From assembly GCF_013322225.1 (NCBI RefSeq), contig NZ_JAAMFB010000012.1, positions 62,001-126,000 on the forward strand: a stretch of DNA of 64,000 bases. Reading direction: 5' to 3'. This document shows positions 8,276 to 18,695 of the stretch, piece by piece (position 1 is the stretch's first letter; each line of letters begins with the position of its first letter). Position numbers and translations under genes: made by a program. Source of the stretch: Agrobacterium larrymoorei. Lineage in GTDB: Bacteria; Pseudomonadota; Alphaproteobacteria; Rhizobiales; Rhizobiaceae. Under the pieces are notes generated by a model, which did no database searches, was not told where the DNA came from, and saw nothing but the letters and a program-made list of their open reading frames with translations.

Positions 8276-8833
8276 ATGAGTGGTGTTGACCTCAATGACA
8301 TAAAGCGCCGCATGGATGGCGCGATCAACGCTTTCAAGAGCGATATCGCTTCGCTGCGGACCGGGCGTGCATCCGCCAACATTCTCGATCCAGTCACGGT
8401 TGATGCCTATGGTTCGCGCGTGCCTCTTTCGCAGGTCGCCAACATCACCGTTCCCGAGCCACGCATGCTTGGCGTCAACATCTGGGACAAGTCGATGGTC
8501 GGCGCTGTCGACCGCGCTATCCGCGAGTCCAACCTCGGCCTCAATCCGATCGTTGATGGTCAGAACCTTCGTATTCCTTTGCCGGAACTGAACGAAGAGC
8601 GCCGTAAGTCGCTGGTGAAGGTTGCGCATGAATATGCTGAGAAGGCCAAGGTCGCCATTCGCCATGTTCGTCGTGACGGAATGGATGGTCTAAAAAAGGC
8701 CGAAAAGGATGGTGACATCGGTCAGGATGAAAGCCGTGGCAACTCCGACAAAATCCAGAAAATGACGGACGACACGATTTCTGAAATTGATCGCTTGCTT
8801 GCGGAGAAGGAAAAGGAAATCATGCAGGTATAG
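8276..8833 (+). CDS. frr: Ribosome recycling factor
   Basis: Ribosome recycling factor, 185 residues, which with EF-G splits post-termination ribosomes. Family text includes [37 protein letters not shown] and the helical hairpin [26 protein letters not shown]. The ATG at 8276 is chosen over one six bases upstream because GGAG (8265-8268) is spaced 7 bases from it, but only 1 base from the other. It follows pyrH and precedes uppS. Confidence 0.97.
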   Translation: MSGVDLNDIKRRMDGAINAFKSDIASLRTGRASANILDPVTVDAYGSRVPLSQVANITVPEPRMLGVNIWDKSMVGAVDRAIRESNLGLNPIVDGQNLRIPLPELNEERRKSLVKVAHEYAEKAKVAIRHVRRDGMDGLKKAEKDGDIGQDESRGNSDKIQKMTDDTISEIDRLLAEKEKEIMQV

Positions 8834-8897
8834 TTGGCTGCGGCCAATCCCTGTAACTTTGCTTTCTTCAACTCCGCGCTGCCTAAACTGGATTGAG

Positions 8898-9641
8898 ATG
8901 TCGGAAACTGGACGTTCCCCACTGCCTGAGCATGTTGCCATCATCATGGATGGGAATGGACGCTGGGCAAAGCAGCGCGGATTGCCGCGTATCATGGGCC
9001 ATCGCCGTGGCGTCGAAGCCGTGCGCGAAACGGTGAAGGCTGCCGGTGAGTGTGGGCTGAAATATCTGACGCTTTTCGCTTTCTCTTCGGAAAACTGGCG
9101 CCGCCCGGAAGCTGAGGTGGTCGATCTTCTCGGCCTCCTCAAGACATTCATCCGCCGCGATCTGGCCGAGTTGCACAAGGAAAATGTGCGTATTCGTGTG
9201 ATCGGCGACCGTCAGGGGCTGGCTGACGATATCAGGAACCTGTTGACGGAGGCTGAAGAGACGACGCGCGATAACTCCGCGCTGACGCTTATCATCGCCT
9301 TTAACTACGGTTCGCGTGACGAGATTGCGCGCGCGGCCCGATCGCTGGCTCTGGACGTTGCAAGCGGCAAGATCGATTCTTCCGCAATTACGCCGGACGC
9401 GATCAACGCGCGGCTGGATACGGCCGGAATTCCCGATCCGGACCTCATCATCCGCACCAGCGGCGAGGAGAGGCTCTCGAACTTTCTGCTCTGGCAGGCG
9501 GCTTATTCCGAATTTCTTTTCATTCCCGACTACTGGCCGGATTTCGACCGGAAGATTTTCTTCTCGGCAATCGATCAATTCATGACACGAGATCGCCGGT
9601 TCGGCGGCCTTTCCGGTCAAGTCGCTCTGGCGGGCGTTTGA
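8898..9641 (+). CDS. uppS: Isoprenyl transferase (undecaprenyl diphosphate synthase)
   Basis: Cis-prenyltransferase, 247 residues, that condenses isopentenyl units into undecaprenyl diphosphate, the carrier lipid for peptidoglycan and O-antigen. The catalytic DGNGRWA (Asp18) is at the right place near the N-terminus, followed by [21 protein letters not shown] and the C-terminal [19 protein letters not shown]. The ATG at 8898 fits family length; the frame extends upstream into the frr tail without a valid start. Its stop overlaps the cdsA start (TGATG), implying coupling. Confidence 0.97.
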   Translation: MSETGRSPLPEHVAIIMDGNGRWAKQRGLPRIMGHRRGVEAVRETVKAAGECGLKYLTLFAFSSENWRRPEAEVVDLLGLLKTFIRRDLAELHKENVRIRVIGDRQGLADDIRNLLTEAEETTRDNSALTLIIAFNYGSRDEIARAARSLALDVASGKIDSSAITPDAINARLDTAGIPDPDLIIRTSGEERLSNFLLWQAAYSEFLFIPDYWPDFDRKIFFSAIDQFMTRDRRFGGLSGQVALAGV

Positions 9642-10474
9642 TGAACCGCGAATTGAAGCTGCGGATTATCTCCGCCCTTGTGCTTGCCCTGATTATTCTG
9701 ACCGCAACATGGTACGGCGGGCTGATGTTTCGCACTGTTGCGGGCATTCTTGCTCTTTTGATCTATACCGAATGGAGCACCATCACGAAATTGTCAGACA
9801 CCAATCCCACGGGCTATGCCTGGGGGTGGTTTGCTGTCGCAGTGATGAGTGGCAACACGATTTTCGGCGAAAGTTCGCTGGATTTGCCGCTGCTTTCCGG
9901 CTTTGCGATCACCGCAGCCCTGTTTCCGATTCTGCGTGGCAAGAACTGGTGGCTGGTGGGTGGCATCGTTTACTCTGGACTTACAGGAATCTCGCTGGCC
10001 GCCATTCGCGGTGACGACGCAGTTGGTCTCGTGGCTATGCTCTTCGTCTTCGCCATCGTCTGGGCGACGGATATTCTGGCTTACTTTGTCGGCCGTGCAA
10101 TAGGCGGGCCGAAGCTTGCGCCTGCCATATCGCCCGGCAAGACGTGGTCCGGCGCCATTGGTGGCACCGTTTCGGGCGTCATCGCGGGCGGGGCGGTCGC
10201 CCTTGCTTATCACGGTCGCCTGGCTCTCATCGTCGTGGTTATGGCGTTCGCGCTTTCGGTTTTCAGCCAGATCGGCGATCTTTTCGAATCCTTCATCAAG
10301 CGTCGTTTTCAGGTGAAGGATTCCTCGAACATGATACCGGGCCATGGCGGCTTTATGGATCGGGTTGACGGTCTTGTTTTCGCCTGCTTTACCGTATTCC
10401 TCATTGCTGTTGTTCACGCCGCGCTAACGGGCGATGTGCCAGGATCGGGCAGCGGAATTCTGATCGGTTTTTGA
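9641..10474 (+). CDS. cdsA: Phosphatidate cytidylyltransferase
   Basis: CDP-diacylglycerol synthase, 277 residues, an integral membrane enzyme making the common precursor of phosphatidylethanolamine, phosphatidylglycerol and, in rhizobia, phosphatidylcholine. It has about seven to eight hydrophobic segments and the C-terminal signature SQIGDLFESFIKRRFQVKDSS leading to PGHGGFMDRVDGL, which holds the metal-binding Asp residues. The start is the ATG at 9641 overlapping the uppS stop. No dxr gene lies between cdsA and rseP here, as in other Rhizobiaceae as I recall. Confidence 0.96.
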   Translation: MNRELKLRIISALVLALIILTATWYGGLMFRTVAGILALLIYTEWSTITKLSDTNPTGYAWGWFAVAVMSGNTIFGESSLDLPLLSGFAITAALFPILRGKNWWLVGGIVYSGLTGISLAAIRGDDAVGLVAMLFVFAIVWATDILAYFVGRAIGGPKLAPAISPGKTWSGAIGGTVSGVIAGGAVALAYHGRLALIVVVMAFALSVFSQIGDLFESFIKRRFQVKDSSNMIPGHGGFMDRVDGLVFACFTVFLIAVVHAALTGDVPGSGSGILIGF

Positions 10475-10511
10475 ACTGGTTGACCGGCAGTAAAGCGAAG
10501 GGCAGGGCAGA

Positions 10512-11645
10512 ATGGATGTGGTGATGAATGCGGTTGGCTTTTTGACCGGCTACATGGTGCCGTTCATCCTTGTTCTGTCGCTGCTGGTTTTCGTCCACGA
10601 GATGGGCCATTACCTCGTCGGTCGCTGGTGCGGCATTCGATCCACAGCTTTTTCTGTCGGCTTTGGCCCTGAACTCGTCGGCCTTACCGACAAGCGCGGC
10701 ACGCGCTGGAAGCTTTCCGCGATTCCCCTCGGCGGCTACGTCAAGTTCTTCGGCGATGACGACATTTCCAGTAAGCCGGATAGCGATGGTCTTACCGGGC
10801 TCACTCTTGAAGAGCGGGCGCATACCCTACAGGGCGCAAAGTTGTGGAAAAGGGCTGCAACGGTTGCTGCCGGTCCTATCGCCAATTTCATTCTGGCGAT
10901 TCTCATTTTTGCAGCTCTGTTTACGATCTACGGACGCACGATTTCAGATCCGGTTGTGTCGGAAGTTCGTCCCGATAGCGCTGCGCAGACCGCCGGGATT
11001 ATGCCTGGAGACCGGCTGCTTGCCATTGATGGTGAGAAAGTGGTTACTTTCGAGGATGTGCGCCGATATGTCAGCATTCGTCCCGGTACACAGATTGCCG
11101 TAACGGTGGAGCGAAACGGGCAGGAGCTATCCCTGCCGATGACCCCAACCCGCACCGAGACGACGGATCAATTTGGAAACAAGATCGAGCTTGGAATCAT
11201 CGGCATCGTAACCGATCAAACCAGAGGCAATTTCCGCCATGTTACCTACGGTCCAGCGGAAGCCGTGTGGGAAGGTGTTCGGGAAACAGGCCACATCATC
11301 ACGGGTACGTTCAACTATATAGGCAATCTTATTACCGGCCGCATGGATGCCGATCAGCTCGGCGGTCCGGTTCGTGTAGCGCAGGCTTCAGGCCAGATGG
11401 CGACGCTCGGCGTGGCCGCCGTCATTCAGTTGGCAGCAGTGCTTTCGGTGTCAATCGGACTTCTCAATCTGATGCCTGTTCCAGTTCTGGACGGGGGGCA
11501 TCTGGTGTTTTATGCGATTGAAGCGGTGCGTGGCAGACCCCTCGGTTCAAGTGCGCAGGAGGTTGCGTTCCGCATCGGCATGGCAATGATTTTTAGCCTC
11601 ATGGTATTTGCCACTTGGAACGATATCAGCAGCTTGATCGGCTAA
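10512..11645 (+). CDS. rseP: RIP site-2 protease RseP/MmpA-like
   Basis: Intramembrane zinc metalloprotease, 377 residues, of the RseP/YaeL (Caulobacter MmpA) type, which cleaves membrane-bound regulators such as anti-sigma factors. The first membrane helix carries HEMGH (His29, Glu30, His33); the second zinc-ligand region is NLMPVPVLDGGHLV near the C-terminus. A single PDZ domain (about residues 115-200, VRPDSAAQTAGIMPGDRLLAIDG) lies between, where E. coli RseP has two. It is in the usual place between cdsA and bamA. Confidence 0.95.
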   Translation: MDVVMNAVGFLTGYMVPFILVLSLLVFVHEMGHYLVGRWCGIRSTAFSVGFGPELVGLTDKRGTRWKLSAIPLGGYVKFFGDDDISSKPDSDGLTGLTLEERAHTLQGAKLWKRAATVAAGPIANFILAILIFAALFTIYGRTISDPVVSEVRPDSAAQTAGIMPGDRLLAIDGEKVVTFEDVRRYVSIRPGTQIAVTVERNGQELSLPMTPTRTETTDQFGNKIELGIIGIVTDQTRGNFRHVTYGPAEAVWEGVRETGHIITGTFNYIGNLITGRMDADQLGGPVRVAQASGQMATLGVAAVIQLAAVLSVSIGLLNLMPVPVLDGGHLVFYAIEAVRGRPLGSSAQEVAFRIGMAMIFSLMVFATWNDISSLIG

Positions 11646-11845
11646 GGGACGTCTTTTAGCTGTTTTTTTAAGAAATTGTTTACCGTGTTTTGATGCCAAA
11701 GTGGCGATTGGGTCACGGTGGCTTGCGAAGTAAACAGAAATTAACGGTCGGGCTTGCTTGTAGAGGAAAAGCAGGTAAAACGACGCAGATGGCCGGAGTC
11801 GGGTTCTGCCCGCTGAGGGACAACGGGAAAAGGTAAGAGTTGAAT

Positions 11846-14170
11846 ATGAAGGCTGGTTCAAGATTTTTGAACGCGGTGTCGGCGGTTGCGCTGTCTGCTG
11901 GTGTTTCTTCGGTCGCAGCTGTGGGGGTACTTGCTTCTGCCGGTGTTGCGAATGCGGCTGTTGTCAGCAGAATCGATGTACGCGGCGCTGAGCGTTCCGG
12001 TGCGGATGCGGTCCGTTCCAACATAACGATCGCGCCCGGTCAGAATTTCTCCAATGCTGATATCGATGAATCGGTGAAGCGCCTTTATGCGACGGGATAC
12101 TTCTCCAACGTCAGCATGAGCGTTTCGGGCCGCACGCTCGTCGTCACGGTTGCTGAAAACAATCTGATCAATCAGGTCGTTTTCAACGGTAACCGTAAGA
12201 TCAAGGACGACAAGCTTCAGGGCATTGTTCAGACCCAGTCTCTCGGACCGTATGATCAGACCCTCGTCTCCGCCGACATTGCACGGATCAAGGAAGCTTA
12301 TGCTGCCATTGGTCGTAGCGACGTCGAAGTAACGACGCAGGTCGTTCCGGTCGGTCAGGGTCGTGTTAATCTTGCTTTCCAGATCAATGAAGGTGAGCGC
12401 ACCAAGATTGCGCGCATCGATTTCGTCGGAAACAATGCCTACAGCGATGGCCGTCTTGCTGCTGTCATCAACACCAAGAAGTCCAACATGCTGTCGTTCC
12501 TGACGCGTAAGGACGTTTACAATGGCGACAAGCTGCGCGCCGACGAAGAGGCGCTGCGCCAGTTCTATTACAACCGTGGTTATGCCGACTTCCGCGTGCT
12601 GTCTTCCGATGCAGTACTTGACGAAGCGAGCAACGAATACACGATCACGATCACTGTCGATGAAGGCCAGCGCTACGCTTTCGGTAACGTCGCTGTCGAA
12701 TCGACCGTTTCTGGAGTTGATGGTGCCGAGCTTCAGGGTCTCGTAGAAACCCGCTCGGGTTCCAGCTACAGCGCCAAGGAAGTACAGCAGAGCATGGAAG
12801 CTATTTCCAAGCGCGTTGCTGCTGAAGGCTATCCTTTCGCACGTGTAACGCCACGTGGCGACCGTGATCTGGCTGGTAACACCATTGGCGTTACCTATAT
12901 CGTAGACCAGGGCGAGCGCGCCTATGTCGAGCGTATCGAAATTCGCGGTAATACCCGTACTCGTGACTATGTCATTCGTCGTGAGTTCGACATCAGCGAA
13001 GGCGATGCGTTTAATCAGACCGTTGTTTCTGCCGCCAAGCGTCGTCTTGAGGCTTTGGGTTACTTCTCCAAGGTCAATATCGGCACGTCGCAGGGTAGCG
13101 CACCTGATCGCGTCGTCATCGTCGTAGACGTCGAAGATCAGGCAACTGGCTCCTTCGGTATCGGTGCGGGCTATTCGCAGAACGACGGTGCGCTTCTCGA
13201 AGCGTCTATCGAAGAGAAGAACTTTCTCGGTCGCGGCCAGTACATTCGCCTCGCAGCGGGTGCAGGTCAGGATGATGCGCGTAGCTACAACCTGTCCTTC
13301 ACCGAACCTTACTTCCTGGGTTATCGTCTTGCCGCTGGTTTCGACCTGTTCAAGAGCCAGAGCTCGAGCGAAGACTATTATGATTACGACGAGCAAGGTT
13401 TTGCACTTCGCGTAACCGCTCCGATCACGGAAAATCTCGCGACGACGTTCAAGTATACGTATAAGGAGATCAGTTATGATGGACGCGGCGATTGGAACGT
13501 AGGTAATAACCTCGCTTCTCCTTATCGTGCGCTTATCGCAGGTGGCGACTGGACTCAATCTATTATTTCCAACACCATCGCCTACAATACTCTTGATGAT
13601 CGCAATATGCCGCGTGAAGGCTGGCAGGCTGCGTTGACGAATGAGTTCGCAGGTCTCGGTGGTGATTCTGAGTACTACAAGATTTACGCTAAGGCTCGTT
13701 ACTACCACACCCTGTCTGACGAGTACGACATCATCGGCTCTCTTACCGGTCAGGCTGGTTATGTTGCTCCAACAGGCGACAACTTGCTGGTGTTCGATCA
13801 GTTCAAGATTGGTGGACGCGTGATCCGTGGTTTTGAAAATGATGGTATTGGTCCGCGTATTGGTGATGACGCAATCGGCGGTACGACCTATTTTGCCGCG
13901 TCTGCCGAAGTGACGGCTCCTATGCCGGGCGTTCCGGAAGATTTTGGTCTTCGTTTGGCCGGTTTCGTGGACGCGGGTACTCTGTATGGCAATAAAGTTT
14001 CCGCTACTGAGTCGGTTCAGGACGACAGCTCTATCCGCGCTTCTGCCGGTATTGGCATCATGTGGGCTTCGCCGTTCGGCCCGCTGCGTGTCGACTACGC
14101 AGTGCCGTTCATGAAAGAAGACTACGACGAAGTGCAGAACTTCAAGTTTGGCATGTCCAACACTTTCTGA
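11846..14170 (+). CDS. bamA: Outer membrane protein assembly factor BamA
   Basis: The core of the BAM complex, about 774 residues, inserting beta-barrel proteins into the outer membrane. An N-terminal signal peptide ends near ASAGVANA. Five POTRA domains follow (to about residue 430), with repeated elements such as GNRKIKDDKL and IRGNTRTRDYVIRREFDI. The 16-strand barrel carries the VRGF-type motif as VIRGFENDGIGPR and ends in a terminal Phe (FGMSNTF), the expected C-terminal signature. The ATG at 11846 is preferred to a TTG two codons upstream. Bases 11646-11845 hold no gene, only the leader. The lipid A genes follow directly. Confidence 0.97.
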   Translation: MKAGSRFLNAVSAVALSAGVSSVAAVGVLASAGVANAAVVSRIDVRGAERSGADAVRSNITIAPGQNFSNADIDESVKRLYATGYFSNVSMSVSGRTLVVTVAENNLINQVVFNGNRKIKDDKLQGIVQTQSLGPYDQTLVSADIARIKEAYAAIGRSDVEVTTQVVPVGQGRVNLAFQINEGERTKIARIDFVGNNAYSDGRLAAVINTKKSNMLSFLTRKDVYNGDKLRADEEALRQFYYNRGYADFRVLSSDAVLDEASNEYTITITVDEGQRYAFGNVAVESTVSGVDGAELQGLVETRSGSSYSAKEVQQSMEAISKRVAAEGYPFARVTPRGDRDLAGNTIGVTYIVDQGERAYVERIEIRGNTRTRDYVIRREFDISEGDAFNQTVVSAAKRRLEALGYFSKVNIGTSQGSAPDRVVIVVDVEDQATGSFGIGAGYSQNDGALLEASIEEKNFLGRGQYIRLAAGAGQDDARSYNLSFTEPYFLGYRLAAGFDLFKSQSSSEDYYDYDEQGFALRVTAPITENLATTFKYTYKEISYDGRGDWNVGNNLASPYRALIAGGDWTQSIISNTIAYNTLDDRNMPREGWQAALTNEFAGLGGDSEYYKIYAKARYYHTLSDEYDIIGSLTGQAGYVAPTGDNLLVFDQFKIGGRVIRGFENDGIGPRIGDDAIGGTTYFAASAEVTAPMPGVPEDFGLRLAGFVDAGTLYGNKVSATESVQDDSSIRASAGIGIMWASPFGPLRVDYAVPFMKEDYDEVQNFKFGMSNTF

Positions 14171-14219
14171 TATCGGCAGTCCAGAACTGCGAGTTTGAAC
14201 GTTCTGGAGTTTCCGTCTG

Positions 14220-15284
14220 ATGGAATACAATGCATTTTTTCCGCCTCACGATGGCATGCGATTGAAAGATATCGCAGACCGTCTTGGGGCGGAACTGTCT
14301 GATGAAGCAGCCGGTGATTGTATCGTTCGGTCTATAGCGCCGGTCTACAGGGCAAAAGCCGACCAGCTTTGCTACATCCTGTCCCGCAAGAATCGAGATG
14401 AGTTACTGACTTGCGAAGCAGCTGCGGTCATTTGCGACGCAGCGCTGAAAAGCCTTTTACCTCCACACATTCCGGCTTTAATTACGAAGAATGCCCATAC
14501 GGTTTTCGCCCAAGCGGGTGAGCTACTTCATCCTTCCGCGATGAAGCCGTCTGCGGTTCTTTTTCACGATTCCGAGATATCGCCTACAGCCCATATCGAT
14601 CCGACGGCGAGGCTTGAACCAGGCGTTGTTGTTGAAGCGATGGCGGTAATCGGTGCGAATTCGCACATTGGCGCTGGCACGCGGATCGGTCCATGCGCCA
14701 TCGTGGGCGCTGATGTTCAGATCGGTCGTGAATGCACCATTGCAGGCGGTGCGAGTGTTTTGTCTGCCCTTATCGGCAATAGCGTGATCATTCACAATGG
14801 CGCCCGCATTGGACAGGACGGCTTTGGCTATGCGCCCGGTCCGCGCGGTATGATCAAGATCGTACAGATCGGTCGTGTCATCATTCAGGACAATGTCGAA
14901 ATCGGTGCCAATACGACCATCGACCGTGGGACTATGGACGATACTGTGATCGGCGAAGGCACCAAGATCGATAATCAGGTCCAGATCGGCCACAACGTTC
15001 GTATCGGCCGCCATTGCGGCATCGTCAGCGGTGTTGGCATTGCCGGAAGTACACGCATCGGTGATGGCGTAATGATTGGCGGCGCTGCGGGGATCAACGG
15101 GCACATCACTATTGGCGACGGTGCGCAGATCGCCGCGATGAGCGGCGTCGTGGCAGACGTTCCTGCCGGTGCAAAGTATGGCGGCGTTCCGGCCAGACCA
15201 ATTAAACACTTCCTGCGCGACATGGCGGATATCCTGGCGCGCGCCGAGGAACGAGATAAGAAAACAGGAGAGAAGAATGTCTGA
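14220..15284 (+). CDS. lpxD: UDP-3-O-acylglucosamine N-acyltransferase
   Basis: LpxD, 354 residues, adds the second (N-linked) hydroxyacyl chain in lipid A synthesis. An N-terminal substrate-binding domain ([13 protein letters not shown] to about residue 110) precedes a left-handed beta-helix of hexapeptide repeats ([17 protein letters not shown] and following). The conserved [14 protein letters not shown] and [13 protein letters not shown] elements lie in the helix, and a short C-terminal helix ends the protein. GGAG precedes the start. Its end overlaps the fabZ start by 8 bases. Confidence 0.97.
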   Translation: MEYNAFFPPHDGMRLKDIADRLGAELSDEAAGDCIVRSIAPVYRAKADQLCYILSRKNRDELLTCEAAAVICDAALKSLLPPHIPALITKNAHTVFAQAGELLHPSAMKPSAVLFHDSEISPTAHIDPTARLEPGVVVEAMAVIGANSHIGAGTRIGPCAIVGADVQIGRECTIAGGASVLSALIGNSVIIHNGARIGQDGFGYAPGPRGMIKIVQIGRVIIQDNVEIGANTTIDRGTMDDTVIGEGTKIDNQVQIGHNVRIGRHCGIVSGVGIAGSTRIGDGVMIGGAAGINGHITIGDGAQIAAMSGVVADVPAGAKYGGVPARPIKHFLRDMADILARAEERDKKTGEKNV

Positions 15285-15744
15285 AGAGACGCAAACGACG
15301 CTTGGCGCGGCTGACATCCTAGAGGTGATGAAGCTGCTGCCGCATCGTTATCCCTTTTTGCTGATCGACAAGATCATCGATATCGATGGTGACAAATCCG
15401 CTATCGGTATTAAGAATGTGACAGTCAACGAACCGCATTTCACAGGCCATTTTCCGGATCGCCCGATCATGCCCGGCGTCCTGATCGTTGAGGCCATGGC
15501 TCAGACTGCGGGTGCCATCTGCGCGCGCAACCAGGGTGAGGGTGGCCATCTCGTCTATTTCATGACAATCGACAACGCGCGTTTCCGCAAACCTGTCGTG
15601 CCTGGAGACCGTCTCCAGATCCATGTCGTCAAGCAGCGTCAACGCGGCAATGTATGGAAATTCCATTGTGAGGCAAAGGTTGAAGGCGTTCTGGTCGCGG
15701 AAGCGGATATCGGTGCAATGATGATCCCCGAGGACCAGCAATGA
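15277..15744 (+). CDS. fabZ: 3-hydroxyacyl-ACP dehydratase FabZ
   Basis: A hotdog-fold dehydratase, 155 residues, removing water from 3-hydroxyacyl-ACP in fatty acid elongation. [14 protein letters not shown] and [14 protein letters not shown] are family signatures, giving the catalytic pair His58 and Glu72 (VEAMAQ). The ATG at 15277 follows AGGAG and overlaps the end of lpxD; the longer frame from 15169 lies inside lpxD. Its stop overlaps the lpxA start (ATGA). Co-transcription with lpxD and lpxA ties fatty acid elongation to lipid A, which competes for the same hydroxyacyl-ACP. Confidence 0.97.
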   Translation: MSEETQTTLGAADILEVMKLLPHRYPFLLIDKIIDIDGDKSAIGIKNVTVNEPHFTGHFPDRPIMPGVLIVEAMAQTAGAICARNQGEGGHLVYFMTIDNARFRKPVVPGDRLQIHVVKQRQRGNVWKFHCEAKVEGVLVAEADIGAMMIPEDQQ

Positions 15745-16553
15745 GTAACGTTGCGGCTTCTGCCAAGATCCACGCCATGGCCGTTGTCGAGGATGGCGCG
15801 ATCATTGGTGAGAACGTCGAGATCGGCGCGTTTTGCCACGTCGGTGCTAAAGTGACATTGCGGGACGGAGTCAAGCTGCTCAACCATGCGGTCGTAACCG
15901 GCCGGACAGTGGTGGGCGAGGGAACAGTCATCCACCCCATGGCGGTCATTGGCGGGCAGCCACAGGCTATTCGTCATGATGGATCTGAGACCACGCTGGA
16001 TATCGGGGCGCGTTGCATCATTCGTGAAGGCGTGACGATGAACACGGGCAGTTCGGATGGCGGTGGAAAGACGATTGTGGGGAGCAACAATCTGTTCCTT
16101 GCCAATTCGCACGTCGCTCATGATTGCATTCTCGGAAATGAGATCATTCTGTCGAACAACGTCATGCTCGCGGGTCATGTCACGATCGCGGACAAGGCGA
16201 TTCTCGGCGGTGGATGTGCCGTGCATCAATTCACTCGAATTGGAAGGCAGGCTTTTATCGGTGGGCTTTCCGCAGTCAGCTATGATGTTATTCCCTATGG
16301 CATGCTGAATGGAAACCCTGGCGTGCTAAGCGGCCTGAACGTCGTTGGAATGACGCGTGCGGGCATCGAGCGTGCCGATATCCATACGGTTCGCCGCGCA
16401 TATAAGCAAATATTCGAGGGTGAGGGCAATGTGCGGACGAGTGCATCTGCCATTCGCGACGATTATGTCGACTGCGCCCAGGCGCTCGAAATCATCGATT
16501 TCATAGCAGAAGCTAACGACCGCGCGATCTCGTCGCCAAACCGCGGTAAGTAA
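15741..16553 (+). CDS. lpxA: UDP-N-acetylglucosamine O-acyltransferase
   Basis: LpxA, 270 residues, does the first committed acylation of UDP-GlcNAc in lipid A synthesis. It is a left-handed beta-helix of hexapeptide repeats from residue 1 on, with the catalytic region NSHVAHDC (His124, His127; by family comparison the second His is the base). The C-terminal helical domain runs from about [21 protein letters not shown] onward. The start overlaps the fabZ stop. Acyl-chain length preference cannot be read with certainty from the sequence. Confidence 0.97.
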   Translation: MSNVAASAKIHAMAVVEDGAIIGENVEIGAFCHVGAKVTLRDGVKLLNHAVVTGRTVVGEGTVIHPMAVIGGQPQAIRHDGSETTLDIGARCIIREGVTMNTGSSDGGGKTIVGSNNLFLANSHVAHDCILGNEIILSNNVMLAGHVTIADKAILGGGCAVHQFTRIGRQAFIGGLSAVSYDVIPYGMLNGNPGVLSGLNVVGMTRAGIERADIHTVRRAYKQIFEGEGNVRTSASAIRDDYVDCAQALEIIDFIAEANDRAISSPNRGK

Positions 16554-16556
16554 GCA

Positions 16557-17423
16557 ATGAAGCACAGCGGCCAGCGTCTGGCGATCATCGCCGGTAGCGG
16601 TTTTCTTCCCTACTATGTGGCTCTGGCCGCGCAGGAGGCAGGTGAAACCCCGCTGATCATTCGCTTACAAAATGAAGCAGACCTCGATTGGTCGCAGTTC
16701 GAGAATGTTGCGATCAGTGTGGGGGATGTGAAAGGGCTTGGTCAGCTTCTTCTTTCACATGGAATAGACCGTGTCGTTCTATCCGGCGGTGTTTCACGCC
16801 GTCCTGAATGGCTTGAGATTCGCCCCAATCTCAAGATGATCGCTAAAATGCCGTCGATCATCCGCACGCTTTTGTCAGGCGGTGATGACACGGTCCTGCA
16901 AATGGTGATCGGTCTCATTGAGGCACAGGGTGCTCGCGTTATCGGAGCGCATGAGATCGCGCCAGCACTTCTTGCAACCACTGGCCCGCTTGGGCAGATA
17001 AAACCGAATGACGACGATCGCAGGGACACCAAAAAGGCTGCTCAGGCTGCACTGGCTCTCGGCATGTTGGACATAGGGCAGGGTGCAGTATCCGTAGGCG
17101 GACGAATAGTCGCTACGGAGGGGGTTGAAGGGACCGATGGAATGCTGGAGCGCGTGGCGGCGCTGCGCACTGCGGGACGAATATCAGCGCGCCGCAAGGG
17201 CGTTCTGGTCAAGCTATGCAAGCCACAGCAGGATGTTCGTGCGGATCTACCCACAATCGGTCCTTCGACGGTAGAGAACGCTGCCAAAGCCGGACTTGCC
17301 GGAATAGCGGTGGAAGCGGGGCGCGCCTTCATTCTTGATCGTGAGGCCATGTTGAAGGCCGCCGATGAAGCAGGTCTTTTTGTTTGTGGTATAGACACGG
17401 CTCTTGAGGGAGACATGATGTGA
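16557..17423 (+). CDS. lpxI: UDP-2,3-diacylglucosamine pyrophosphatase LpxI
   Basis: LpxI (DUF1009), 288 residues, hydrolyses UDP-2,3-diacylglucosamine to lipid X. It is the alphaproteobacterial substitute for LpxH, attacking the other phosphorus. The N-terminal domain begins LAIIAGSGFLPYYVALAA and the C-terminal catalytic domain holds EGVEGTDGMLERV, whose Asp194 is the family's catalytic residue, and the RRKGVLVKLCKPQQD strand. It sits between lpxA and lpxB and its stop overlaps the lpxB GTG start. No lpxH gene is in this window. Confidence 0.94.
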   Translation: MKHSGQRLAIIAGSGFLPYYVALAAQEAGETPLIIRLQNEADLDWSQFENVAISVGDVKGLGQLLLSHGIDRVVLSGGVSRRPEWLEIRPNLKMIAKMPSIIRTLLSGGDDTVLQMVIGLIEAQGARVIGAHEIAPALLATTGPLGQIKPNDDDRRDTKKAAQAALALGMLDIGQGAVSVGGRIVATEGVEGTDGMLERVAALRTAGRISARRKGVLVKLCKPQQDVRADLPTIGPSTVENAAKAGLAGIAVEAGRAFILDREAMLKAADEAGLFVCGIDTALEGDMM

Positions 17424-18604
17424 CCGAAGGCGCTCTGAAGCTTGCCGTGGTGGCTGGGGAAGTCTCAGGCGATCTGCTCGGCGCCGATCTGGTTGGATCT
17501 CTTAAAAAACAGCATGACGGGGCGGTGGAGCTCATCGGCGTCGGTGGAGAGCAGCTGACAGCAGAAGGCTTGACCTCGCTTTTTGACTATTCCGAATTGT
17601 CGATCATGGGTTTCACACAGGTTCTGAAGAAACTTCCACAACTCATTTCCCGCATAAAGGAAACGGCAAACGCGATAATTGCCGCAAAGCCCGATGCGCT
17701 GTTGATCATCGATAGTCCCGATTTCACACATCGGGTTGCCAAACGGGTAAGGAGGGTACTGCCAAACCTTCCAGTGGTGAACTATGTTTGCCCCAGTGTA
17801 TGGGCATGGAAAGAGTATCGCGCTCAGGCAATGCTGGGTTATGTCGATCATGTGCTCGCTCTCTTGCCCTTCGAACCGGAAGCGATGCAGCGTCTTGGTG
17901 GTCCGCCGACGACATTTGTCGGCCACCGCTTAAGCGTCGATCCGAATGTTCTAGCGGTTCGGGAGAAAAGGGCATCGCGCAAGCCTCCACAGACGAGGGA
18001 GCCGCGGACGATCCTTCTATTGCCGGGATCCCGTTCGACGGAAACCATCCGTTTGATGGAACCCTTTCAGCAGGCTGCGACGGCCTTCGTAGAGCGTAAT
18101 GGTCCGACCCGATTCGTGTTGCCAACCGTCCCTCGGCAGGAAGCGCGGGTGCGTGAACTGGCTGAAGCGTGGCCAAGCGATATTCGGCCCGAAATCGGAA
18201 CAAGTGGCGATTTCAAATGGCGATGCTTTGCTGAAGCGGACGCCGCAATCGCGGCATCCGGCACAGTTATCCTGGAACTGGCGCTATGCAACGTTCCCGT
18301 CGTGTCCGTTTATAAAACCGACTGGATTTTCACGATGCTCAGCAAACGCGTGAAAACCTGGACCGGTGCTCTGCCAAACCTGATTGCCGACTACCCGGTC
18401 GTGCCGGAATATTTCAACGAAGTCGTCCGCGCAGGCTCCATGCTACGCTGGGCGGAACGCCTTTCCTCCAACACCGCGCAGCGCCAAGCTATGCTCGAAG
18501 GCTTCGCCCTAGTGCATGATCGCCTGACGACAGAGGTGCCGCCGGGCGAACGCGGAGCGAAGATTTTGGTTGAGACGATCAAGAAGAAGGCAGAGATGGC
18601 CTGA
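17420..18604 (+). CDS. lpxB: Lipid-A-disaccharide synthase
   Basis: LpxB, 394 residues, a GT19 glycosyltransferase that joins lipid X to UDP-diacylglucosamine. The N-terminal AGEVSGDLLGADL and the middle IDSPDFTHRVAKRVR and YVCPSVWAWK are diagnostic, as is the C-terminal AASGTVILELALCNVPVV with its PNLIADYPVVPEYFNE. It starts with GTG at 17420 inside the lpxI stop region (ATGTGA), with GGGAG upstream. It is the last gene of the lipid A run. Confidence 0.96.
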   Translation: MTEGALKLAVVAGEVSGDLLGADLVGSLKKQHDGAVELIGVGGEQLTAEGLTSLFDYSELSIMGFTQVLKKLPQLISRIKETANAIIAAKPDALLIIDSPDFTHRVAKRVRRVLPNLPVVNYVCPSVWAWKEYRAQAMLGYVDHVLALLPFEPEAMQRLGGPPTTFVGHRLSVDPNVLAVREKRASRKPPQTREPRTILLLPGSRSTETIRLMEPFQQAATAFVERNGPTRFVLPTVPRQEARVRELAEAWPSDIRPEIGTSGDFKWRCFAEADAAIAASGTVILELALCNVPVVSVYKTDWIFTMLSKRVKTWTGALPNLIADYPVVPEYFNEVVRAGSMLRWAERLSSNTAQRQAMLEGFALVHDRLTTEVPPGERGAKILVETIKKKAEMA

Positions 18605-18695
18605 GATCGTCGCCATCAAGAAAGCAACATACGCTCAACACGCCTTTGTGATTCCATCGACAGATCGATTATTCCCACGGTAGAATCTCGCATCA

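Noticed and set aside
11858..14230. A 790-residue minus-strand frame opposite bamA
   Set aside because: It is a mirror of the strong codon bias of bamA, with Arg/Val/Asp-rich text, no ribosome-binding site and no recognisable domain. The same applies to the long minus-strand frames opposite pdhAB (51876-53993), pdhC (54195-55358) and ccoG (59986-61497).
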